From contig JAFDHQ010000020.1 of the NCBI GenBank assembly GCA_019308685.1, forward strand, positions 1 through 33,797: a stretch of DNA of 33,797 nt, in the 5' to 3' direction. The stretch comes from Deltaproteobacteria bacterium (GTDB taxonomy: Bacteria > Desulfobacterota > Desulfobacteria > Desulfobacterales > UBA11574). The position numbers were made by a program, and so were the translations under genes. A model generated the notes under the pieces. That model made no database searches and was not told the DNA's origin. It worked only from the letters and a program-made list of their open reading frames with translations. Positions 1 to 10,303 of this stretch are shown piece after piece; the first letter of the stretch is position 1, and the number at the start of each line of letters is the position of its first letter.

Positions 1-266
1 AGCTGATTCTTTTGGACCCGGTTAAATTCGGATTTAATCTTACCCATGATGCTTATTATCCGGTTCTTGAATTCGACCGGATCACCATCGATTGTTTCCA
101 GGAAATTCCTCTCAGCCTGATCGCAAAGGCTTCCGGAACGGATTTTAAAGTCATCAAGGATCTTAATCCCGAAATTCGGGGACACTGTCTTTCCGAAGGC
201 ACCCATACCATTCTCATTACCAAAGGAGCGAAAAAGAGTAACCCGGATGCGCCGGTGACATCATAA
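1..266 (+). CDS. C-terminal fragment of a lytic murein transglycosylase (MltD-like), 5' end outside window
   Basis: Frame is open at the window edge; translation ...IPLSLIAKASGTDFKVIKDLNPEIRGHCLSEGTHTILITKG resembles the linker/LysM-adjacent C-terminal region of MltD-type transglycosylases. Confidence 0.55.
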   Translation, partial: LILLDPVKFGFNLTHDAYYPVLEFDRITIDCFQEIPLSLIAKASGTDFKVIKDLNPEIRGHCLSEGTHTILITKGAKKSNPDAPVTS

Positions 267-474
267 GCTTACGGGAATTGCTATCCCGCTGGAAGCGAAA
301 AAAATATAGAGTTTTTAATGGCTCCCGGTTCATACTGCTTCCCTGGCCCCAGTGAAATAGAAAAAAGTTTCACCCCAGTACGATTTGCCGGACCTACGGG
401 GCAGGCGGGGTAAAAATGATGGTATGATGGTCAAAAGCGTATAACTACGGTGTGCGGATCAAATTGTCATTTTA

Positions 475-490
475 GGTCCGGGACCGGACC
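475..490. repeat. Short perfect inverted repeat GGTCCGG-GA-CCGGACC
   Basis: Direct reading of ggtccgggaccggacc in the 267-714 intergenic region; function unknown. Confidence 0.5.
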
Positions 491-714
491 AGGACAATGA
501 ATTGGAATTACAATAAAAGTCGTGGATATAGCTTGTATTTTTTTTAGAATGGCTATTTTGATATGAAGATGTTATTTTAGTTTATTAATTGTGAATTTTG
601 TGCTTTTTGTGGTAAAATTTTTTTATTTTCGCCAACAAGACACCAAGGGCTTACTGGAATATAGCAAGCTTTGTGCCGGGCTGGCAAATGTTATGATGTT
701 TATTTTGAGACGCT

Positions 715-1407
715 ATGAGATATTATCCGGTCAATCTTGATATACGAAATCGAAAATGCTTAGTTGTGGGTGGAGGATCAGTGGGCACACGCAAGGTAAT
801 GACGTTGCTCGACTGTGGCGCAAAAGTAACCGTTGTCAGTAATGAAGTGACCCGGCAGTTGCTTAAGCTTGCCGACAGCGGCTCCATCGTTTTGAAAAAA
901 CGACCCTTTCAAATTTCTGATCTCGACAAAATGTTTCTTGTCATCGGTGCAACAGACAACCCGGAATTGAACCTGCAGATTCATACCCAAGCGGAACAGG
1001 TGGGTATGCTGTGCAATATCGCAGATCGCCCCGAAGTTTGTAATTTTATTCTCCCGGCCATTGTAAACCGGGGAGATTTGATTATCGCCATCTCGACTTC
1101 CGGGAAAAGTCCTGCTTTTGCAAAAATGATGCGAAAAAATCTGGAAAAGGAATTTGGAACCGAATATGCTGAATTTCTCCGACTTATGGGTGGAATCCGT
1201 AACAAACTTTTAAATCAAGATCACGAACCCGAGGCTCATAAGCCTCTTTTTGAGAAGTTGATACAACGAGACCTTGTTAAAATGATAAAAGGCCGTGATA
1301 TCGTGGCGATTAATTCCTTGCTTTTTGAGATTCTTGGTGAAGGATATATATTCGACGAATTAATGACAAACCATCAGATATCCAACCCGATTTTGAAAAA
1401 TATATAG
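715..1407 (+). CDS. Precorrin-2 dehydrogenase / sirohydrochlorin ferrochelatase (Met8p/CysG N-terminal type)
   Basis: MRYYPVNLDIRNRKCLVVGGGSVGTRKVMTLLDCGAKVTVVS with Rossmann motif; adjacent to hemA. Confidence 0.9.
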   Translation: MRYYPVNLDIRNRKCLVVGGGSVGTRKVMTLLDCGAKVTVVSNEVTRQLLKLADSGSIVLKKRPFQISDLDKMFLVIGATDNPELNLQIHTQAEQVGMLCNIADRPEVCNFILPAIVNRGDLIIAISTSGKSPAFAKMMRKNLEKEFGTEYAEFLRLMGGIRNKLLNQDHEPEAHKPLFEKLIQRDLVKMIKGRDIVAINSLLFEILGEGYIFDELMTNHQISNPILKNI

Positions 1408-2238
1408 GTGCCATCCGTGGAAATTTTGATAGTTATAACCATTTTCTTCTACATGTTGAGCACGGCAGGATATGTTGCCTATCTTTTCCTTCAGAAAAAT
1501 TATCTCCAAAAAATAGGGGTTTATTTGATTTTTGTCGCCTTTTTATGTCATACGGTATCGATCGGTTATGGGTTTGTTCAATCCGGACATTTTCCCATAA
1601 ATAATCTTCACCAAACCCTCTCCATGGCAGGCTGGACCATTGCCGGTGTTTTCCTGATCTTTCACTACCGATTTCATCTTAAGATTCTGGGGATATTTGC
1701 CGCTCCATTAGTGACTCTGGTAATGGTCATAGCATCCCGGTTACCGAGCGCACCGCATCAGGCTGACAGTGTCTTAAATAATATATGGCTTGTTGCTCAT
1801 GTCATTACCATCTTTATGGGCGAGGCATCATTTGCTCTGGCCTGCGGAGTGGGGTTTTTATATCTTGTGCAGGAACACACGATAAAGTCCAAAAATCATG
1901 GATTTTTTTTCAAACGTCTTCCGTCTTTGGATCTTCTCGATACAACCGGATATGCATGTATTGTTGCAGGGTTCACAATGCTTACTTTGGGACTTATAAC
2001 CGGTTTCATCTATGCCAAGTCGGTCTGGGGAAGGTTCTGGAGCTGGGACCCCAAAGAGGTCTGGTCAGGTATTACCTGGCTGTTGTATGCCGCCTTGCTC
2101 CATCAGCGCCTCACGGTAGGATGGCGGGGGCGGAGGGCGGCAATTATGGCAATTATCGGTTTTGCAGTCATTTTATTTACTTTTTTCGGTGTTAACTTTC
2201 TATTGCAAGGCCATCACGGAGAATTCACAAGATTGTAA
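1408..2238 (+). CDS. CcsA/HemX-like cytochrome c biogenesis membrane protein (GTG start)
   Basis: Multiple TM segments and WGRFWSWDPKEVWSGITWLLYAALLHQR, the tryptophan-rich WWD-type signature of CcsA/CcmC proteins. Confidence 0.85.
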   Translation: MPSVEILIVITIFFYMLSTAGYVAYLFLQKNYLQKIGVYLIFVAFLCHTVSIGYGFVQSGHFPINNLHQTLSMAGWTIAGVFLIFHYRFHLKILGIFAAPLVTLVMVIASRLPSAPHQADSVLNNIWLVAHVITIFMGEASFALACGVGFLYLVQEHTIKSKNHGFFFKRLPSLDLLDTTGYACIVAGFTMLTLGLITGFIYAKSVWGRFWSWDPKEVWSGITWLLYAALLHQRLTVGWRGRRAAIMAIIGFAVILFTFFGVNFLLQGHHGEFTRL

Positions 2239-2272
2239 ATATGGGGATAACGATAATATATTATAAAGAAAT

Positions 2273-3541
2273 ATGTTAGAAATCGTCTTATTGGGATTGA
2301 ATCATAAAACAGCACCGGTGGGGTTGAGGGAGTGCCTGGCATTCTCGCCGGACGAGACATCTACCGTGCTGAGAGCGTTTCAAGAATCACCGGTGATCCG
2401 TGAAGCAGTTCTTGTTTCAACCTGCAACCGTGTAGAAATTCTCATGGCCACCGAGGACAAGGCCAATGCGGTTCGGACTGCTAAAATGTTTCTATCGGAA
2501 TTTAAAAAGCTACCTGCTTCCGAATTTGAAAAATCCCTTTATATCCATAAGGGAGATGATGCGGTCCGGCATATGTTCAGAGTTGCATCAAGTCTTGATT
2601 CCATGGTTGTTGGAGAACCACAGATACTGGGTCAGATAAAAGAAGCTTATAAAATGGCTACGTTAAAGAAAACATCCGGTGTTATTCTGAACAAGTTGTT
2701 TCATCGAACCTTTTTCGTGGCAAAACGGGTTCGCAGTGAAACCGGAATCGGAGATCATGCGGTATCCGTCAGTTACGCGGCTATTGAGCTGGGGCGCAAA
2801 ATATTCGGCGCCTTTGAAGGAAAAAATGTACTCCTTATCGGAGCCGGAGAAATGGCTGAACTGGCGGTTGAACATCTGATTCGAAATAAAGCCGGGGATA
2901 TTTTGGTTGCGAACCGAACGTTTGAAAACGGTGTTAAACTTGCCAAAAGGTTCAAGGGAGAAGCGATCCGGTTTGAAGAGATTGCAGACAGCTTACAGCA
3001 TGTTGATATTGTTATCAGTTCTACCGGTTCAACCGATTACGTTGTTACCCGCGAACAGGTAAGGGCGATCATACGCCGCCGCCGGAATCGCCCCATTTTT
3101 TTTATTGATATCGCGGTCCCCCGGGATATTGATCCGGAAATAAACCGCCTGACCAATTCATATGTTTATGACATCGATGACCTGAAAGGAGTTATCGACG
3201 AAAGTATTGAAAATCGCAAAAAGGAGGCGATTAAAGGGGAAAGAATTGTAGACGAAGCGGTCATCGGTTTCAGGCAGTGGTACGATAATTTGAATGTGAT
3301 ACCCACCATTGTTGCATTAAGGAACAAAATGGACGGTATTGCCAAAACGGAAATAAAAAAAACATTGCATTCTTTAAAACATCTGTCAGAAGAAGATCGC
3401 CAAGCCATTGCCCGAATGACGAACGCCATGATAAATAAAATCCTGCATGATCCCATGCAGTTATTAAAAAGCAATGGATATCATCAAAACAAATCCGGCT
3501 ACCTCGACATTACCCGAAAACTTTTTAAACTTGATGAGTAA
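2273..3541 (+). CDS. hemA: Glutamyl-tRNA reductase
   Basis: LGLNHKTAPVGLRE, LVSTCNRVEIL, VVGEPQILGQIKEAY, LIGAGEMAELAVEHL motifs. Confidence 0.95.
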   Translation: MLEIVLLGLNHKTAPVGLRECLAFSPDETSTVLRAFQESPVIREAVLVSTCNRVEILMATEDKANAVRTAKMFLSEFKKLPASEFEKSLYIHKGDDAVRHMFRVASSLDSMVVGEPQILGQIKEAYKMATLKKTSGVILNKLFHRTFFVAKRVRSETGIGDHAVSVSYAAIELGRKIFGAFEGKNVLLIGAGEMAELAVEHLIRNKAGDILVANRTFENGVKLAKRFKGEAIRFEEIADSLQHVDIVISSTGSTDYVVTREQVRAIIRRRRNRPIFFIDIAVPRDIDPEINRLTNSYVYDIDDLKGVIDESIENRKKEAIKGERIVDEAVIGFRQWYDNLNVIPTIVALRNKMDGIAKTEIKKTLHSLKHLSEEDRQAIARMTNAMINKILHDPMQLLKSNGYHQNKSGYLDITRKLFKLDE

Positions 3542-4493
3542 ATGGAGGACAACGTTGAAAAAAACAGCATTCCTTTTTCCCGGTCAGGGATCACAATCTG
3601 TGGGTATGGGTCTTGATTTTTATCAGGAATACGACGGTGTCAGGGAAATTTTTGACATGGCGGAAGAGATAACCCGAATCAATATATCCAGACTGTGTTT
3701 CAAAGGTCCTTTTGACGAGCTTACCCAAACGGTGAATCTTCAGCCTTCAGTGACCGCTGTAAATCTGGCCTGCCTTTTTGCAATTGAAAAAGAAGGTGTC
3801 AGGCCTGATATATCCGCCGGCCATAGTCTGGGCGAATACAGCGCAATGCATGCTTCAAACGTCGTTTCAAAAGAAGATACCATCAGACTCGTTTTTAAAA
3901 GAGGTGAACTGATGCACCGTGAAGCAACCCAGTATACAGGATCCATGCATGCAATTATCGGGCTGCCTATTAATACCGTCGAAGAACTGGTTGCCGAAGT
4001 ACAAAAAGAGGGAATTGTTGCCGTGGCAAATCACAACACCAAACAGCAAATTGTAATAACCGGAGCGCCGGATATGGTTAAGAAGGTTTCTGCCCTGGCA
4101 GCCTCCCGGGGCGCCAAAGCCATCCCGTTGAAAGTTAGCGGGGCATGGCACAGCGAATTGATAAAAGGCGCCCAGGAAAAGTTTGGTGAGTTTATGGAAT
4201 CAGTACATTTTAGCACACCGGACAGGCCCATGCTTTTTAATGTAACGGGTGACTATGCTATAAACACCGATGATATTAAATCGATCATGGTCCGGCAGCT
4301 TTGCAGCCCTGTCAAATGGTATGACTCGGTCCGCAGGCTTATGGCAGAAAACGTGGAGATCTTTGTTGAAGTGGGCCCGGGAAAGGTTCTTACCGGTTTA
4401 ATTAAAAAGATTTTGCCTAAGGATTATCCTTGTAAAATATATACGGTAAACAGCATGAAGCAGATGGAGCGATTCTTGAAACAAACCACTTGA
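3534..4493 (+). CDS. fabD: Malonyl-CoA:ACP transacylase (start ATG 3534 or TTG 3555; ORF-track start 3474 is inside hemA)
   Basis: TAFLFPGQGSQSVGMG and GHSLGEYSA active-site motifs. Confidence 0.93.
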   Translation: MSKWRTTLKKTAFLFPGQGSQSVGMGLDFYQEYDGVREIFDMAEEITRINISRLCFKGPFDELTQTVNLQPSVTAVNLACLFAIEKEGVRPDISAGHSLGEYSAMHASNVVSKEDTIRLVFKRGELMHREATQYTGSMHAIIGLPINTVEELVAEVQKEGIVAVANHNTKQQIVITGAPDMVKKVSALAASRGAKAIPLKVSGAWHSELIKGAQEKFGEFMESVHFSTPDRPMLFNVTGDYAINTDDIKSIMVRQLCSPVKWYDSVRRLMAENVEIFVEVGPGKVLTGLIKKILPKDYPCKIYTVNSMKQMERFLKQTT

Positions 4494-4614
4494 TTTTTCC
4501 GTGATAGTATAAGGTATATTGTTACATATATCTTTTTACACGCTGTCACAGATGATGAGGGGTAAAAGCTAAGAAAAGAGACTTTTTAAAAATTACAAAA
4601 AATAAATTTTATTC

Positions 4615-4643
4615 TTTACATAGACTTTTTGTTAAGGTAGACT
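4615..4643 (+). promoter_or_regulatory. Candidate sigma-70 promoter TTTACA-N17-TAGACT upstream of dksA
   Basis: Direct reading; 17-nt spacer, about 50 bp upstream of ATG 4693. Confidence 0.45.
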
Positions 4644-4692
4644 ATCTCTTTTTAAAAAAATTTGAGCTATTTATTATTTCAAAGGTTTTGCC

Positions 4693-5055
4693 ATGGAAAA
4701 GGATGATATTGAATATTTTAAAGAATTTCTAACCGACCGTTTAGAAGAACTTTTGAGCCATGCAGACAATACTGTCTCAGGCATGACCACCCCGAAAGAG
4801 AATTTTCCGGATCCAGCGGACCGAGCTTCTCTTGAAGCAGACCGGAATTTTATGCTTCGTATAAGGGATAGAGAAAACAAACTTATTAAAAAGATTAAAA
4901 AAGCCCTAGATCGTATCGAAGACGGCACTTTCGGAATATGTGAAAAGTGCGGTGAAGATATTTCAACGAGTCGCCTTAAAGCCAGACCGGTTACAACGTT
5001 ATGTATTGGTTGTAAAACCAAAGAAGAGGCTTTTGAAAAAGCCCTCGGATTATAA
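4693..5055 (+). CDS. dksA: DksA/TraR-family C4 zinc-finger RNA polymerase-binding regulator
   Basis: FGICEKCGEDISTSRLKARPVTTLCIGCK zinc finger and N-terminal coiled-coil-like region. Confidence 0.88.
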   Translation: MEKDDIEYFKEFLTDRLEELLSHADNTVSGMTTPKENFPDPADRASLEADRNFMLRIRDRENKLIKKIKKALDRIEDGTFGICEKCGEDISTSRLKARPVTTLCIGCKTKEEAFEKALGL

Positions 5056-5062
5056 TAAGAAT

Positions 5063-5962
5063 GTGAAAATAGACCTTCATATTCATTCAACAGCTTCTGA
5101 TGGGACATTATCACCATTAGAGATCCTCAATCTGGCTCAAAGCATCAATCTCGGGGCCATATCCATTACAGATCACGATACCATTGATGGAACAAAAGAA
5201 GCCCTTGCCATTGGGATACCGCCTTCCATTAATTTCTTAACCGGTGTTGAAATCAGCGCGGTTCCACCGCCGCCTTTTTCCTTTCCGGGAAGCTTTCATA
5301 TTTTGGGTTATGCCATCAATGTTGATGATTCTGTATTAAATCAAACACTTGTTAAACTTCAGGAGGCGAGAAAGAATAGAAACCCAAGAATTATTGAACG
5401 GCTGAATCGCATGGGCTACGAAATTACGTTGAATGAAATACGGAAAGATGCCGGAGAATGTCAGCTTGGAAGACCTCATATTGCAAAGCAAATGGTAAAA
5501 AAAGGCTTTGTTCAATCGGTTTCCAAGGCATTTGACAAATATCTGGCAAAAGGTCAACCGGCATATGTTGATAAATATCGTATTGACTGTGACAGAGCAA
5601 TTGAAGTCATACTCAATGCCGGGGGAATTCCTGTTCTGGCCCATCCCGTTCTTCTCGATATCAAAAATGATGATGTTCTTGAAACGCTGATTGCTCGTTT
5701 AAAGGAAATGGGCCTTAAAGGAATAGAAGCCTATTATCCTGACCATACGCCCGATCTTATCGTTCGATATACTGAGATAGCCAACCGGCATGGATTATTA
5801 ATTACAGGAGGTACTGATTTCCACGGTTCTATCAAGCCCGAAATTATAATGGGGTCAGGTAGAGGAAATTTTTCCGTTCCCTATGAATTATATGAAAATA
5901 TGGTAAAATCCCAAAATATTGTTCATAAAAAACACGAAAGTTGCAATACGGGAATTAAATGA
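5063..5962 (+). CDS. PHP-domain phosphoesterase (RNase AM/TrpH-like); probable GTG start at 5063
   Basis: KIDLHIHSTASDGTLSPLEI and ITDHDTIDG, VLAHP, ITGGTDFHG metal-binding motifs. Confidence 0.85.
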   Translation: MKIDLHIHSTASDGTLSPLEILNLAQSINLGAISITDHDTIDGTKEALAIGIPPSINFLTGVEISAVPPPPFSFPGSFHILGYAINVDDSVLNQTLVKLQEARKNRNPRIIERLNRMGYEITLNEIRKDAGECQLGRPHIAKQMVKKGFVQSVSKAFDKYLAKGQPAYVDKYRIDCDRAIEVILNAGGIPVLAHPVLLDIKNDDVLETLIARLKEMGLKGIEAYYPDHTPDLIVRYTEIANRHGLLITGGTDFHGSIKPEIIMGSGRGNFSVPYELYENMVKSQNIVHKKHESCNTGIK

Positions 5963-6660
5963 TACAAACAGATCTGTCTGAATTAACCCTCAAACTTAAT
6001 TATAAATTTAAGAATAAAGACCTTCTTTCTGAGTCCTTAAGACACAGTTCATTTGTAAATGAACAACTCGACACAGACCTTCAGGACAATGAGCGGCTTG
6101 AATTTCTTGGGGATGCTGTTTTAAATCTAGTCGTAGGGCACATCCTCATGCAAAGATACCCCGAGTTAAAAGAGGGCGATCTATCCAGAATGAGGGCCAA
6201 TTTGGTTAATGAATCTCAACTTGCATCCATTGCCCGCGGAATAAATCTGGGTTCCTATATACAACTGGGCAAAGGGGAAAACCAATCAGAAGGCTGGAAT
6301 AAGCAATCCATACTGGCAAACACATTTGAGGCTGTCATTGCGGCGGTTTACATGGATGGGGGTTTTGATGTTGTTTTTAGGATCATTGAAGGCCATTTTT
6401 CGTTTTTGATAAATTCCGTAACTACACCGACTGCCAATCACGATTTCAAAAGCCAAATTCAGGAACTTGTTCAGATGGAATACAGATCCGTACCGATTTA
6501 CAAAGTCGTTCATGAAAGCGGGCCGGATCACGACAAAACTTTTCGGGTTCAGTTGAAAATTGGTGAGGTCCAGGCAGAAGGAATCGGAAAGAGCAAGAAG
6601 GCCGCTGAACAGGATGCTGCCAGAAAAGGCCTTGATATTTTAAAATCCGGACCGGGTTAA
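5959..6660 (+). CDS. rnc: Ribonuclease III
   Basis: ERLEFLGDAVLNLVV signature plus C-terminal dsRBD (DFKSQIQELVQ...GIGKSKKAAEQDAA); ATGA overlap with the upstream PHP gene. Confidence 0.95.
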   Translation: MIQTDLSELTLKLNYKFKNKDLLSESLRHSSFVNEQLDTDLQDNERLEFLGDAVLNLVVGHILMQRYPELKEGDLSRMRANLVNESQLASIARGINLGSYIQLGKGENQSEGWNKQSILANTFEAVIAAVYMDGGFDVVFRIIEGHFSFLINSVTTPTANHDFKSQIQELVQMEYRSVPIYKVVHESGPDHDKTFRVQLKIGEVQAEGIGKSKKAAEQDAARKGLDILKSGPG

Positions 6661-6745
6661 GCGGTCGAGTCGTTTAGATCTTATAACCTTATGAATTTGA
6701 CTTATTACGAATTCATCGGTTGTCATTATTTGGAAAAAGATTGCG

Positions 6746-7777
6746 TTGCTTAATAAGAAAAACACTCCTTTCGTCATTCCGATTTTTTTACCCAATGTCG
6801 GGTGTCCGCATCAATGCGCTTTCTGCAACCAGACATCCATCACCGGTGTAACGCCTGACACTATTTCTCCGGTAACACTTCGTTTTCTAATAAACAACTT
6901 TCTTCAATATAAAGAGAAAGATAGACGGTCTGTTCAGGTGGCTTTCTACGGCGGGAATTTTCTGGGCCTAAAAAAGGATTACATCAGGGTTCTTCTTGAT
7001 GAAACTACAAAATTTGTAAAAAACAAAAGAGTTGACAGTGTTCGGTTTTCCACCCGGCCGGATACTATAGGCGTTGAACAGCTGGATATTATTAAGGGTT
7101 ACCCGGTTTCAACCATTGAAATCGGTGTTCAATCAATGGATAATCAGGTGCTGGCTATGGCTCAACGGGGACACACCGCCTTGGATACGGAAAAAGCGGC
7201 GGCTCTGCTAAAGGAGCGGAGCTATGAAGTCGGCATGCAGATGATGGTTGCACTTCCGGGTGATGACGAAACCAAATCCCTTATTACCGCACAAAAAATT
7301 ATATCACTTTCTCCTGATTTTATAAGGATTTATCCTACGGTTGTACTTGCAAGCAGCCGCCTTGCCGTTTGGTATAAAAAAGGAGAATATACACCCTGGT
7401 CTCTTTCGCGATGCGTATCCCTTGTCAAAAATCTTTACCTTTTTTTCAAAAGCAAGAAAATACCGGTCATTCGTATGGGGCTTCAGGCCTCAGAGGATCT
7501 TTCAAAAGAAACGACAATTTTAGCAGGGCCCTACCATCCGGCTTTCGGACATATGGTCCATTCTAAAATATTTCTTGATATGGCCACATCACTCCTGGAA
7601 GCTGAGAGGGGCTCTTGTGACAAAATTACCATTAAAGTTCATCCCCGAAGCATTTCAAAAATGAGGGGGTTAAAAAATAAGAACGTGGAAAACCTGAAAA
7701 GAAAATTTCATATCAAATCACTTGAAATTATCTCGGATCTTTCTATTGCTGAAGATAAACTAAAAATTATATTATAA
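6746..7777 (+). CDS. Radical SAM protein (Elp3/HemN-like fold, no GNAT domain)
   Basis: CPHQCAFCNQ (CxxxCxxC) and FYGGNF motifs; immediately downstream of rnc. Confidence 0.85.
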   Translation: MLNKKNTPFVIPIFLPNVGCPHQCAFCNQTSITGVTPDTISPVTLRFLINNFLQYKEKDRRSVQVAFYGGNFLGLKKDYIRVLLDETTKFVKNKRVDSVRFSTRPDTIGVEQLDIIKGYPVSTIEIGVQSMDNQVLAMAQRGHTALDTEKAAALLKERSYEVGMQMMVALPGDDETKSLITAQKIISLSPDFIRIYPTVVLASSRLAVWYKKGEYTPWSLSRCVSLVKNLYLFFKSKKIPVIRMGLQASEDLSKETTILAGPYHPAFGHMVHSKIFLDMATSLLEAERGSCDKITIKVHPRSISKMRGLKNKNVENLKRKFHIKSLEIISDLSIAEDKLKIIL

Positions 7778-7813
7778 ATTTGTATTAACCAAAACATTCT
7801 TGGGATGAAATGG

Positions 7814-8089
7814 TAGGGCAGACGCATTTGAATCCCAATACAGGGAGAAGGCTCCACGACGGCGTATATCTCTTTCCAACCGACTGAATCTTGTGCTTAA
7901 GCACCCGTAAGCCCGAGCCGCGCCAGAGTTATTAAGAACAATTCGTCGCTAAATTATCCCATTGATTTGTTAAGTCATAATTTCATTCGGCTCGGACTAA
8001 CGCGTGCTAAAGCCCTTCAAACAGTCAGTCGGTTTCCAAGAGAAACACGCCGTCGCTCCGCTGCACCGAAAACAAATACGTTTACCCTG
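7814..8089. repeat. MITE-like full-length imperfect palindrome (~276 bp), candidate TSD GAyGAAATGG
   Basis: Left arm tagggcagacgcatttg...cgacggcgtatatctctttccaaccgactga...taagcacccgtaagcccgagccg pairs with right arm cggctcggactaacgcgtgcta...cagtcggtttccaagagaaacacgccgtcg...caaatacgtttaccctg. Flanked by gatgaaatgg (7804-7813) and gacgaaatgg (8090-8099). Confidence 0.8.
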
Positions 8090-8109
8090 GACGAAATGGG
8101 TAACCTTGT

Positions 8110-8736
8110 TTAATGATCAACAGACTCATGGATAAGGCCGATTATCTTCCGTGATGTATATTCTCCCACATCCGCCAGAGCGTCTATGGGCAAGAACGAT
8201 AGAGCATTATTTGAATAAAGGCAGGTAACCGAAGCCGAAAAATCGTCATCGGCTTCATAGAAAATATAGCAAAGGGCTATTTTGGGCAACGGATAGACAA
8301 TAAATGAAAAATCGCCTTTAACGCTTGCCGGAGCGTTACATCCGATGAGATTTGCCATAATTGAGCCTTTTGCTTTTTGGATTTTTTCAACGTATGGTAG
8401 CAAAATCTGTTGCGTATGGGTGACAAAAGCCCCGGCATAGGGCATACTGTTTGGAAAATCCTTAAAGGCTTTTAACGGCTCCAGCACGCTTGGCTCTGGA
8501 CCGGCATGGAGTGCATACAGGGAAATCAGAATCCCAATTACGCCGGTCTGTTGGACGTTGCCCAGAAAGATTCCATCGGGTCGAAGCTCACATTTCTCAC
8601 CAAAAGCATCAAATAAAAAGGAATCTCCATCCCGTTTTGAGGGCAAAACCCGTGTCAGATCTTCCAGGATATTTTCATAAAGTCTTTTAAGATTATTCTG
8701 TACAATTTTAGCGTAATTGTCGCCTATAATTTCCAT
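8110..8736 (-). CDS. DUF3786-type protein of unknown function
   Basis: 208-aa ORF with good coding character; overall resemblance to DUF3786 proteins (from memory, not searched). Confidence 0.6.
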   Translation of the reverse strand: MEIIGDNYAKIVQNNLKRLYENILEDLTRVLPSKRDGDSFLFDAFGEKCELRPDGIFLGNVQQTGVIGILISLYALHAGPEPSVLEPLKAFKDFPNSMPYAGAFVTHTQQILLPYVEKIQKAKGSIMANLIGCNAPASVKGDFSFIVYPLPKIALCYIFYEADDDFSASVTCLYSNNALSFLPIDALADVGEYTSRKIIGLIHESVDH

Positions 8737-8955
8737 ACCTCATATTCTCCATTTTTTCTTTGTTTATCACGACGATTTATAATATTCAAATTTGGTTTGA
8801 TTTTTTAAATGAATTTATAGGGTTAGTAAAGCAGAAACGAACCTTTCCATAAATTATGAAGCCGTGTCAATATTATCATTTAGTACATCAGAACTTTTTG
8901 AGATGTTATGCTTTTTATATATATTTGCCCATAGAGCCATATAAATTCTTGAAGG

Positions 8956-8984
8956 TTGACAATGCATATTCACCGCAGTATATT
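8956..8984 (+). promoter_or_regulatory. Sigma-70 promoter TTGACA-N17-TATATT upstream of trxA
   Basis: Direct reading ttgaca-atgcatattcaccgcag-tatatt; near-consensus boxes and spacing. Confidence 0.75.
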
Positions 8985-9017
8985 TTGATTTATTTTTAGT
9001 TTTATTCAGAAAAATTT

Positions 9018-9359
9018 ATGAAAGGAAATAATCTTATGGCGAAGGGTATTATGGAAATAGCTGACAGCAGCTTTGATGACGAAGTGTTGCAGTCTGAAAA
9101 ACCGGTACTGGTAGATTTTTGGGCCCCCTGGTGCGGTCCGTGCAGGGCAATAGAACCGCTTGTTGAAGAGCTTGCCGAGGCTTATGGTGACAAATTCAAA
9201 TTTACGAGATGTAATGTTGATGAAAACCCGGTTACACCGACAAAGTACGGGATAAAATCTATACCCACCCTTATTTTCTTTAAAGAGGGAAAAGTGCTCG
9301 ATAAGATTGTCGGCATCGTTCCTAAATCAAAACTCGAAGAAATTATAACTAAGGTTTAA
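9018..9359 (+). CDS. trxA: Thioredoxin
   Basis: VDFWAPWCGPCRAIEPLVEELA; start may be ATG 9018 or the internal ATG of MAKGIMEIAD. Confidence 0.95.
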   Translation: MKGNNLMAKGIMEIADSSFDDEVLQSEKPVLVDFWAPWCGPCRAIEPLVEELAEAYGDKFKFTRCNVDENPVTPTKYGIKSIPTLIFFKEGKVLDKIVGIVPKSKLEEIITKV

Positions 9360-9373
9360 CAGGAAAATATTCA

Positions 9374-10303
9374 ATGAAAAGCGTTGATTACGAGCTTGTC
9401 ATTATCGGCGGTGGCCCTGCTGGGCTCACCGCCGGTCTTTATGCGGCACGGGGCGGTTTAAATGTAATTCTGATCGAAAAGATTGTGCCCGGCGGGCAGG
9501 TCATGATTTCCGATTGGATTGAAAATTATCCCGGATTTCCGGAAGGAATCAGCGGTCCCGATCTGGTTCAGAAGATGACCGAGCAGGTCAAACGATTTGA
9601 TCTGAATATAGAAAATAATGAGGTCCTTTCCGTAGATTTTTCCGAGCCGGTTAAGAAAATTACTTTAAACGACAAAACCATTACAAGCCATACCATAATT
9701 ATAGCAACCGGTGCCTCACCAAAAAAGCTGGGGGTTCCCGGAGAAGATATTTTTTATGGAAAAGGCATCTCTTCATGTGCCACCTGTGATGGTCCGTTTT
9801 TCAAAGACCGTGTGGTTGCTGCTGTGGGCGGTGGTGATACCGCCGTACAGGAAAGTTTGTTTCTCACCAAATTTGTAAAAAAATTATACCTCATTCATCG
9901 AAGAGACAAACTTCGTGCTGCGGCAATTCTTCAGAAACGTGCGTTTGCAAATGAAAAAATAGAGATGATATGGGATTCTGTTTTGACCGATATCGGCGGT
10001 TTAACCAATGTTGAAAATATTACCGTGCAAAATGTCAAAACAGATGACAAAAAAAAACTTTCCGTCGATGGATGCTTTATATGGGTCGGTACAATTCCCA
10101 ACACTCAATTCTTGGCGGATAGTGTAAAACTGGATGAATACGGTTTTATTATTGCAGATTTAAATATGGAGACATCAGTACCCGGTGTATTTGCCGCAGG
10201 TGATGTCAGAAATACCCCGTTGCGCCAAGTGGTAACTGCGGTTGGCGACAGTGCCATTGCAGCTATTTCTGCAGAAAATTATGTTGAAAACCTAAAAAAA
10301 TGA
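9374..10303 (+). CDS. trxB: Thioredoxin reductase
   Basis: IIGGGPAGLTAGLYAARGG, CATCDG redox site, GVFAAGDVRN. Confidence 0.95.
   Translation: MKSVDYELVIIGGGPAGLTAGLYAARGGLNVILIEKIVPGGQVMISDWIENYPGFPEGISGPDLVQKMTEQVKRFDLNIENNEVLSVDFSEPVKKITLNDKTITSHTIIIATGASPKKLGVPGEDIFYGKGISSCATCDGPFFKDRVVAAVGGGDTAVQESLFLTKFVKKLYLIHRRDKLRAAAILQKRAFANEKIEMIWDSVLTDIGGLTNVENITVQNVKTDDKKKLSVDGCFIWVGTIPNTQFLADSVKLDEYGFIIADLNMETSVPGVFAAGDVRNTPLRQVVTAVGDSAIAAISAENYVENLKK

Noticed and set aside
1785-2195. 136-aa overlapping plus-strand ORF
   Set aside because: Out-of-frame within the ccsA-like gene.
4674-5117. 147-aa minus-strand ORF
   Set aside because: Antisense to dksA and the PHP gene start.
6692-6717. ATGAATT...AATTCAT inverted repeat after rnc
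   Set aside because: A/T-rich, weak stem and no T-tract; insufficient to call a terminator.
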